DNA of 33,922 bases from JBBQWZ01 sp043788745 (GTDB lineage: Bacteria > Acidobacteriota > Terriglobia > Bryobacterales > Bryobacteraceae). The notes under the pieces are model-generated. The model searched no databases, was not told the origin of the DNA, and saw nothing but the letters and a program-made list of their open reading frames with translations. Below, piece after piece: positions 23,593 to 31,100 of the stretch. The stretch is from contig JAYVTO010000010.1 in the NCBI GenBank assembly GCA_043788745.1, positions 1 through 33,922 on the forward strand. The letters are read 5' to 3'. How positions within the stretch are numbered: the stretch's first letter is position 1; each line of letters starts with the position of its first letter. Both the position numbers and the translations under genes were made by a program.

Positions 23593-24527
23593 CGCAGGAA
23601 CCTCGCATCGGCGTTCGATCCGTGGATTCGAATGTGGCACGTCGTGCAATTTTGATACCGCGGATCCGCAAGGTTATGGGAACCCGGCGTCGACAACACG
23701 CCATCGGACCGCCGGCCAAAGTTGCCCAGCCCGTTATGGCACTCGAGACAAACCGTCAGAATCACCGGCCTCCGCAACAACCGCGCATTTGTCGAACCAT
23801 GCGGACTGTGGCAACTCTCGCAACCGTCCACCCGCACCGCCGCATGTTCGAACACAAATGGCCCGCGCTTGTCCGTATGGCATTTCAAGCAAGGTTCTTC
23901 GTTGACATGCTGGTCCGCCATCCGAGGCCGCGAAGCCATCCGCCATGTCGGAGCAGCCGCCCCATGCGGATTGTGGCAATCCGAGCAGTTCATGAACCCC
24001 TCATTCACCCGATGCTTAAACGGCATCGAAAACTGCGCCTTCACCGCCGTGTGGCAGCTGTAGCAAAGGTCCGTCTGCTTCTGCGAAAGCATGTTCTTCG
24101 TCGATACCGGCTTGTGCATCGAATGGCAACTCGTGCAAACTACATCCTGCTGCGTATGCGACGAGCGCCGGATGTTGGCGCGCGATAGCGTCTGGCTATG
24201 GCACTGCAGGCATTCGTCGAGAATCGCCTTCGGAGACATGACCGAATACGCCCTGATCGCCGACTTCAGCCCCCGGCCCTCCACATGAGCCTTGCCCGGG
24301 CCATGGCAACTCTCGCAACCAAACTGCGCCTTCTGGTCTTCCTTCGCCGACACCATCAACTTGAAATGCGGATTCTTGAAGTAGCCGACAAAGATCACCG
24401 GATGGCAAGTCTTGCAGGCATTCGTGCCCACGTAATCGGTGGCAGGCGAATCCGCTGCCCACGCCTGCGGCTGCAAACTGGCCGCCAAGGCCACCCCCAT
24501 GAAAAGAACCCCAAACCGCATGTCCAA
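23589..24527 (-). CDS. Decaheme c-type cytochrome (DmsE/MtrA-like)
   Basis: The 312-residue protein has a signal peptide (cleavage near AWAADS) and exactly ten CxxCH sites, at residues 38, 71, 106, 131, 155, 181, 213, 236, 260 and 294. Repeats of the type CESCHGPG and CSDCHNPHG are typical of the DmsE/MtrA/PioA family, about 300 residues with ten hemes in a line. It would sit in the periplasm and barrel lumen and pass electrons between periplasm and outside. The TTG at 24527 has GGGGGAG seven bases ahead, and the ATG at 24521 is the alternative. It is the first gene of an operon with the barrel and the small membrane protein. Confidence 0.93.
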   Translation of the reverse strand: MDMRFGVLFMGVALAASLQPQAWAADSPATDYVGTNACKTCHPVIFVGYFKNPHFKLMVSAKEDQKAQFGCESCHGPGKAHVEGRGLKSAIRAYSVMSPKAILDECLQCHSQTLSRANIRRSSHTQQDVVCTSCHSMHKPVSTKNMLSQKQTDLCYSCHTAVKAQFSMPFKHRVNEGFMNCSDCHNPHGAAAPTWRMASRPRMADQHVNEEPCLKCHTDKRGPFVFEHAAVRVDGCESCHSPHGSTNARLLRRPVILTVCLECHNGLGNFGRRSDGVLSTPGSHNLADPRYQNCTTCHIRIHGSNADARFLR

Positions 24528-24748
24528 ATGATAGCTCCCCCCAAGGCCTCAGCACCGCGTTCAAACGCAGTAGCGGCGAAACGAACTTCGCAAGAAGTTA
24601 GACAGTCCGAGAGGAAGCACGGAACGAAGATGGGGCCTGATCGCGAACTTGCCGCGGACGGCGAGGCGGCGAATCCCGGTGGCCAGGATCTGCCGTTCGC
24701 CCCAATTCTAGCGCCGGAAATGCAACGTGCTGCTACGCTCGAAGAGCG

Positions 24749-25606
24749 ATGTGGTGGACTGAGCGGTCAAGGAGAAAACGGACGGGTGCCTTGCTTCTCC
24801 TGATTGCCACGGCTCTATGCGCCGGCGATCGCAAAGTCGATATCGGAGGCCACAAGCTGTATCTGCACTGCAGCGGGCGTCCCGAGGCGGGGCCGACAGC
24901 GTTGCTTCTTGCAGGCGGAGGGGCCACAACGGATGCCTGGAGTCTGGTGCAGCCTGCCGTTTCGAAATTCGCGCATGTTTGCAGCTTTGACTATGCCGGC
25001 CTGGGATCCAGTGATCGAGCTTCGGGAAACCAGACGGCTGCCGGCAGAGTGGCCGATCTGCGGGCGCTGCTTGCTGCCGCCAATCTGCCTAAGCCGTACC
25101 TGCTAGCAGGACATTCATTCGGTGGCCTCTATGCGCGAATGTTGGCGGCGCAGATTCCGGACGAGATCGCGGGGATCGTTCTGATTGACTCCTCGCACGA
25201 AGAGCAGATCTGGCAGCTGGCGAAGGCGTCGACGCGGCTGCTTGAACGCGAGTGGGGTCCGAACTGGAACAAGCCTGGGGTGATGAAATACCTCGGTTTC
25301 TATCCGCCGGAGGAGCCCTTGGCGTGGCGCTTGGATGTGCCGCTGATTGTCATTGAGCACGGGCGCAATCTTCCGAATCCATTTGTGCCGCGCCCGGGCA
25401 ACGTCATCGACCAGAAGGAGTTTCGGCGGATCGAAGAGGTGTGGCACGGGTTGCAGGTGGATCTGGCCGGGCGTTCGAAGTACGGCGAATTACGGGAAGC
25501 GGCAAAGAGCGATCATCTGATCCCCCGCGATCAGCCGCGAATCGTGATCGACGCGATCCGCGACATGTTGGCTCGGGTGGCCGCGCCCGTCAAGCCCAAA
25601 CGGTGA
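24749..25606 (+). CDS. Alpha/beta hydrolase, exported or membrane-anchored
   Basis: The 285-residue protein has a basic N-terminus and a hydrophobic stretch (13-24, ALLLLIATALCA) that could be a signal peptide. The fold follows with the nucleophile elbow GHSFGG (Ser123), a LIDSSHEEQIW segment, and a likely catalytic His in SDHLIP near residue 260. The lid region is short. The next gene encodes a clear paralogue with the same SSHxEQ-W motif but no signal peptide. The substrate is unknown. It is first in a rightward run of four genes. Confidence 0.8.
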   Translation: MWWTERSRRKRTGALLLLIATALCAGDRKVDIGGHKLYLHCSGRPEAGPTALLLAGGGATTDAWSLVQPAVSKFAHVCSFDYAGLGSSDRASGNQTAAGRVADLRALLAAANLPKPYLLAGHSFGGLYARMLAAQIPDEIAGIVLIDSSHEEQIWQLAKASTRLLEREWGPNWNKPGVMKYLGFYPPEEPLAWRLDVPLIVIEHGRNLPNPFVPRPGNVIDQKEFRRIEEVWHGLQVDLAGRSKYGELREAAKSDHLIPRDQPRIVIDAIRDMLARVAAPVKPKR

Positions 25607-25668
25607 CGTGTTACCCTGCGGGAATCGTTGAAACGCCTGTCGCGCGTGACGCACTCCGTAGATCCTTC

Positions 25669-26424
25669 ATGTCATCCATCTTGATCGCCGGCCGCAGCCT
25701 TCACTACGATCTCTCGGGCGAATCGTTCCGTCCGCCGTCGGTCGTATTGATCGGAGGGGGCGGGGGAACAATTTCGACCTGGACTGAGGTACAGCAGGCG
25801 CTTTCCGTGCATACGCCGGTGCTGAGCTACGATCGCGCTGGGCTGGGGTTGAGCGATCCTCCGGCGGAGCCGCAGTCGATCGATCAGATGCTGCTCGATC
25901 TGCTCACTTTGATGGGCCGGGCGGAGATGAAGCCGCCGTTTGTGCTGGTGGGCCACTCCGTGGGTGGGCTGCATGCGCGGCGGCTGGCGGTGCATTTTCC
26001 GCAGGATGTCCTAGGTATCGTGCTCGTCGATTCGTCGCACGACGAACAGGTATGGCGCCTGGGAGGCGTGTGCCCGCAGGTTCTCGATTCGGAGTACGGT
26101 CCGGGTTGGCGGGATGATGCGGCGATGCAGCGGCTCGGCTGGCTGACGGGCGGGGCGCGATCGGATTGGCGCATGGATGTGCCGCTGATTGTGATCGAGC
26201 ACATGCGGGCGGGCCGCAAGAATCCCTTTCCGACATTGCCGGAGGATACGTTTCCGCTCTTTGAACGCGCGTGGCACGGGATGCAGCAGGACATGGCGAG
26301 TTGGTCGTCGAAGGGCGAATTGCGGGTAGCAACGCGGAGTGGTCACGGGATTCCGGCAACGGAGCCGGGGCTGATCGTGCAGGCGGTCGAGGAGATTTTG
26401 CGAGGGAGCGCGGAGCCCGGTTAA
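25669..26424 (+). CDS. Alpha/beta hydrolase, cytoplasmic paralogue
   Basis: From ATG 25669 the protein has 251 residues, with GHSVGG (Ser97), LVDSSHDEQVW and a likely catalytic His in SGHGIP. The frame is open to 25441, but that part overlaps the previous gene out of frame. It aligns along its length with the upstream hydrolase (AGLGxSD, GGLxAR, VPLIVIEH, RxWHGxQ), so the pair is a tandem duplication. It lacks the signal peptide, suggesting the same chemistry in two compartments. Confidence 0.82.
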   Translation: MSSILIAGRSLHYDLSGESFRPPSVVLIGGGGGTISTWTEVQQALSVHTPVLSYDRAGLGLSDPPAEPQSIDQMLLDLLTLMGRAEMKPPFVLVGHSVGGLHARRLAVHFPQDVLGIVLVDSSHDEQVWRLGGVCPQVLDSEYGPGWRDDAAMQRLGWLTGGARSDWRMDVPLIVIEHMRAGRKNPFPTLPEDTFPLFERAWHGMQQDMASWSSKGELRVATRSGHGIPATEPGLIVQAVEEILRGSAEPG

Positions 26425-26470
26425 GAACGTCCAAGACTCGTATGCGCAAGCTGTGATTGAGTGGAAATAG

Positions 26471-27709
26471 ATGCCCCTGCCATTTTCGCCACGATACGCT
26501 TTGGCTGTTGCGGTGTGCGTTTGTCTCCCGGCGCTCGGCGCTGATTCGGACTGGTTTCAATGGGGCGGGCCGCATCGCAACTTTACGGGTGATTCGACAG
26601 GGCTTGCGGAATCGTGGCCTGCTGGCGGTCCGAAGCGGCTGTGGCAGCGTGCGCTCGGCGATGGCTATTCGGCGATTTCGGTGGATCAGGGCAAGCTCTT
26701 CACGATGTACCGGAAGGGTGAGCGTGAAGTGGCGGTTGCGCTCGATGCCGCGACGGGCGCGACGGTTTGGGAGACGGCCTGGGATGCGCCATTTCATAGC
26801 GGGCAGGATATGACGAACGGGCCGGGTCCGCATTCGGCTCCGCTGGTCGTGAATGGGCGTGTCTTCGTGACGGGCGTTACGGCAAAGTTCCATGCTTTGG
26901 ACGCGAAGACGGGCAAGATCTTGTGGGCGCACGACCTGATGGCGGAGTACAACGCGACCCTTCGGGTGAATGGCTACGCGTGCAGCCCGATCTCCTATGG
27001 CGGCAATATTCTGGTAACGGTCGGCGGTCCGGGGCATGCGCTGATGGCGTTCCACGAGGCGGATGGGAAGCTCGCGTGGGCGTCGGGCGATTTCAGGAAT
27101 TCGCCATCGTCGCCGACACTGATTCGCGTGGGCGGGCAGGATCAGCTGGTGGCGGCATTCTGGGATGACGTCGTGGGGTTCAACCCGGAGAACGGCAAGA
27201 TCCTTTGGAGTACGCCGAACCGGGTGGAGTTTGGTCTGAACGTATCGATGCCGGTGTTCGGCGCGGACAACGTTCTGTTCTTCTCGTCTTCCTACAATGG
27301 TTCCGGGCGCGTCGTGCAGTTGACGCAATCGGGCGGTACGACGACCGTGGAGGATGTTTTCCGGACGAGCAAGCTGCGGATTCATTTCTCGAACGCGGTC
27401 CGCATTGGAGATTTCGTGTACGGCGCCAACGGCGAAAATGGAGTGTTCACAGCGTTCGACGTCAAGACCGGCAAGGTTGTGTTTCAGGATCGGACGGTAC
27501 CGCGCGCAAGTATCATTCACGTGGACGGCAAGTTGATTTTACTCGACGAAGACGGGAATCTGGCGTTAGCGAAACCGACTGTGTCCGGTGTTGGAATTCT
27601 CACGAAGGCGAAGGTCGTGGAGTCAGTTTCGTGGACGCCGCCGACGCTGTCGGGCACGAAGTTGTTCGTGCGCGACCGCAAGACGATTCAGGCGTTCGAA
27701 CTAAAGTGA
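26471..27709 (+). CDS. Exported PQQ-like beta-propeller protein
   Basis: The 412-residue protein has a signal peptide (YALAVAVCVCLPALGADS), then repeats of the PQQ/quinoprotein-dehydrogenase type: ALDAATGATVWE, ALDAKTGKILWAH, AFHEADGKLAWAS, GFNPENGKILWST and AFDVKTGKVVFQ. These are propeller blades. It begins with WFQWGGPHRNFTG, as in many planctomycete and acidobacterial outer-layer PQQ proteins without known enzyme activity. No PQQ-binding Cys-Cys pair is apparent, so it may be a scaffold rather than a dehydrogenase. It lies 46 bases after the hydrolases and 43 before the YHS-like gene. Confidence 0.85.
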   Translation: MPLPFSPRYALAVAVCVCLPALGADSDWFQWGGPHRNFTGDSTGLAESWPAGGPKRLWQRALGDGYSAISVDQGKLFTMYRKGEREVAVALDAATGATVWETAWDAPFHSGQDMTNGPGPHSAPLVVNGRVFVTGVTAKFHALDAKTGKILWAHDLMAEYNATLRVNGYACSPISYGGNILVTVGGPGHALMAFHEADGKLAWASGDFRNSPSSPTLIRVGGQDQLVAAFWDDVVGFNPENGKILWSTPNRVEFGLNVSMPVFGADNVLFFSSSYNGSGRVVQLTQSGGTTTVEDVFRTSKLRIHFSNAVRIGDFVYGANGENGVFTAFDVKTGKVVFQDRTVPRASIIHVDGKLILLDEDGNLALAKPTVSGVGILTKAKVVESVSWTPPTLSGTKLFVRDRKTIQAFELK

Positions 27710-27752
27710 CGGGCGCCTCGTACTCGGTTGGACTGCTCTTGAAAGGATGTTT

Positions 27753-28124
27753 ATGAAACTTGCATTGTTTGCTCTGGTAGCTTTGCTGCCGCTGATGGCT
27801 GAAGACAAAGGGACGCTGGCGTTGAACGGCAACGATCCGGTGGTGCTCGCGACGCAGGATGTCGAGAAGCCGGGATCGCCGAAGCTGACGTTAACTCGCG
27901 GCGGATTCCTGTATCAATTTGTCGACGCGAAGAACAAGGCGGAGTTCGAGAAGAATCCGGCGCAGTATGAGATTCAGTTTGGCGGATCGTGCGCCCGGAT
28001 GCGGTCGGTGCAGGGGAATCCGGGGAACTACGCCGTGCATGCCAAGAAGATCTACGTCTTCGGGAGCGACGGGTGCCGCGAGGCGTTTGTGGCGGATCCG
28101 AAGTCGTTTGTCGATGCCAAATAG
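27753..28124 (+). CDS. Exported YHS-like domain protein
   Basis: From ATG 27753 (AAAGGA five bases ahead) the protein has 123 residues. An ATG two codons earlier is less well placed. It has a signal peptide (MKLALFALVALLPLMA), then LNGNDPVVLATQ, FVDAKNKAEFEKNPAQY and QFGGSCARM, the layout of YHS domains, which are thought to bind metal or sense it. A second short strand-helix (KIYVFGSDGCREAF) with one more Cys follows. It ends the rightward operon, with 28 bases to the converging NHL gene. Confidence 0.75.
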   Translation: MKLALFALVALLPLMAEDKGTLALNGNDPVVLATQDVEKPGSPKLTLTRGGFLYQFVDAKNKAEFEKNPAQYEIQFGGSCARMRSVQGNPGNYAVHAKKIYVFGSDGCREAFVADPKSFVDAK

Positions 28125-28152
28125 GTTAGTCGCGCGAGACGAGCCACTGGGC

Positions 28153-31100
28153 CTACCGCTTGATCGCTAGCCTCAGAGCGACGCCGTCTTTTCGCGTTAG
28201 CAGCGGCTGTTCGCCGACCGTGGCGACCACTGGATATTCTCCGTCGGGGAGGTTGGGGACCTGGATGTTGATCTGATAGAGGCCGACGCCCAGCAGAAAC
28301 ATGCCGAACTGTGAGACTGCGGGCGTGCCGCCTATTGTGATGGTCACCGTGACGGGAACCCTCTGCGGGACGCCGGCGATTGTGCCGGCGAGGATAGCCG
28401 GATTCGAGGCTCCGAAGCCGAGCGCCCAGAGGTTGATGTTCTCTCCCGGCCTGGCGGGTGTTGCAGAGCCAAGGCCTGCGGTTCCGGGCGGCGCGACGTT
28501 ACAGGCTGGATTCGGGCAGCCGTCGCGGGTGGCTTCGACGTAGGGGCTCGCACCCCAGCTCTTGAACTCCGGCGCGCGATCCGACAGCAGGACTCTGACG
28601 GGGTCGCTGGTGCCGACCGCGTTGGTGACGGTGACGTCGACCATTCCACGCGTGGTCGCGTCCGGAACCTGGACGTTGATGAAGTCGGGGCCGACGAAGA
28701 TCGGGAAGGCGGGTCTGCCGTCGATGGTGACGGAGACGCCATTGAGCGTTGTGCGCAAGTTTGCACCATCCCAGTTCTGCGCGGAGCCTGTTGTAAATCG
28801 CGCTCCAAAAATGGAAGCCAGCCCGAGCGGCGTTATTTGCAGCGTGCTGCCGGCGGCCGTGACCACGCCTCCGGCGCCGATGAAGGGGCGGTTGAGGTTA
28901 ACAACCGGATTGACTGTGACCGTCACGGCGCGGGTGACGGAAGCAAGGCCGGCTTTGCGTGCGGTGATTGTGTAGGTAGTCGTCGTCGCGGGCGAGACGG
29001 TGCGCGTGCTAGTGGCCAATACGCTGCCGATGCCTTGATCGATGGAGACGGAGTCGGCTCCCGTGACGGTCCAGGCGAGCGTCGAGGATTGGCCCACGGT
29101 AATTGTCGAAGACGTCGCGGTGAAGGATGAGATCACTGGCGCGGCGACCGTGGTCGAGACGACGATGGTGCGTTGGCCGTCCGGTTGGGTTTGCGGCTCG
29201 CTCCTGCTGCCATCGGAGATAATCACGATGGGCACGGTCCCGGTCGCGAAGTTTCCTGAGGCGGCGCTTCCGGCAGCAGCGAAGCTGGGGTCCGGAGAGA
29301 CGGCGATGTTCGCCGGCACCGTCGCGTTGATCTGATAGAGTCCGGCTTCGGGCGAGGTGGCGACGAGGTCGAGAACCCTGGGCGCTCCGCCGGTTGGGTA
29401 GTTGCCGGGCCGCGCGAGGCCCGCGTAGGAGACAGTCGTCTTGGTCTCCATAATCGTGAACTCCTGCAACTTGGCGGCGAGGCCGGCGCCATCAACTGCG
29501 CCAAGGCCGGTGGCGTAGATGATCAGGGTGTCGCCGGGAAGAGCGGGATTGTTTGCGTCGGCAAGGACTCCGGCGTTGCCGGCGGTGTTCATCTTGTAGA
29601 CGAGGCTTTGCCCTTGCCCGGCGTTGGCGTCGCGCGCGAACACGGACGGGTTCACGGCCGAAATAATGACGTCGCGCGAAAAGGTATCGGTACCGAGGTC
29701 GTTGTTGCTGACGATGATCTGGGCGTTGAAAGGCAGTGTTGCGTCGAGCGGTATCTGTGCCACGATCCTGGTCTGGTCGACGTACAAGAGACGCAGTTGC
29801 ACGCCATTCAGAAGCACGAACGTGTTGTTGAGTGTGGTCTGGGGGATGGGCGAAGTGGCCGCAGTCGTGGATTTGGTGAAGCGAATGCCGCGGAGCAACA
29901 TGAGGTCGCCGATCGCGAAAGGCCCTTCCGTGAGCGTGGCTGCACGCAGAGGCGCATTCGTCAATTGCGGTGCGGAATCGGGCCCGGCCACCAACGAGAG
30001 GACCGGAGCCTCGAAGGTGTCCGAGCGCAATGGCGACAGATCGGCCGTGAGCTTCAGCACAGTGTTGGCGGCGGTTCCGGTGGGTGTCCACGTGCCGGTC
30101 CACAATCCGGTGCCGTCCGGGCTGAGGTCGAGCGTAACGCCGGGCGTGAATTGGGCTCTCACTCGCGCGGGGCGATCGGTGATGGGGTTTGTGCAATCGT
30201 CGAATACTTCGGCCGAAATGACGCCGGGGAAGGTCGCGATTCCGCCGCCGCTGAAGGGCACTTGCCTGGCGTTGACGAACAAATTGCTCGGCGTACAATT
30301 GGCGACAGCGGAGCGGTCCACGTCGCCGGCCTGGCCGTCGAGCGATGCGCCATTGGCGAGTGTGTCGGTACGCCCGACGATCGCAAGAACCGTGATTGGG
30401 CGGAATGAGCCGTCGTCGAAACGAAGCGTGACGATCGCGCGGTATGCGCCTGGGGCGGTCAGTTTCGCGAAATTCGGTTGGATCTGGATAGACTGCGAAG
30501 CGCCGGAACCAATACTGATGTCCGAGGGCTGCACCGAGATCCAGCCACCAACTTGGCCCGTGTAGGACACGCTCGAACCGAGCGTAAGTTGCTTGTTCGC
30601 GAGGTTGCTAACGGCGACGGATTTCGAACCCGGCGACTGCCCCGCGAATCCCGTGAAGGCGACGCCCGAAGGGCGAATGTCAGGTGCCGGATTTGCGTTA
30701 CTCGGAAGAACAGTGAGAACCACGATGACGCTCTTGGAGCGATTGGCCGCCGTGCTGCTATCCACCTGGACGCGGCCGAAATAGGTGCCGGGAGCGAGCG
30801 ATGCCGTGCTGACGCCGACGTCGACGTTCACCAGTTCCGTGAGGGGTCTGTTGATGATGCCGCTCGCGTTGGTCACGTTCAGCCAGCGGGCGCCGGTGGT
30901 GGTCGTCGAACTCACTGCATAGGGCATGGTGCCGCTGCCGGAATTGAGGAAGCTGAATCGTTGCGAGAGCGCGAAATTAACGCCTGAGACCGCGGTGAAC
31001 GACAGTCCGGTTTGGGTGACTTCGACGACAGGCCGCGGGGTGCCGACGGTCATGGTCACCGCGATGAGGAACGTCTGGTTTGAATTCGGCCCGGTGATGG

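Noticed and set aside
24528..24748. Possible small gene between the decaheme and hydrolase operons
   Set aside because: No open frame has a plausible start or composition; it is most likely the divergent promoter region.
25904..27520. 538-residue minus-strand open frame across the hydrolase and propeller genes
   Set aside because: It crosses two well-supported plus-strand genes, is Arg-rich and has no recognisable domain.
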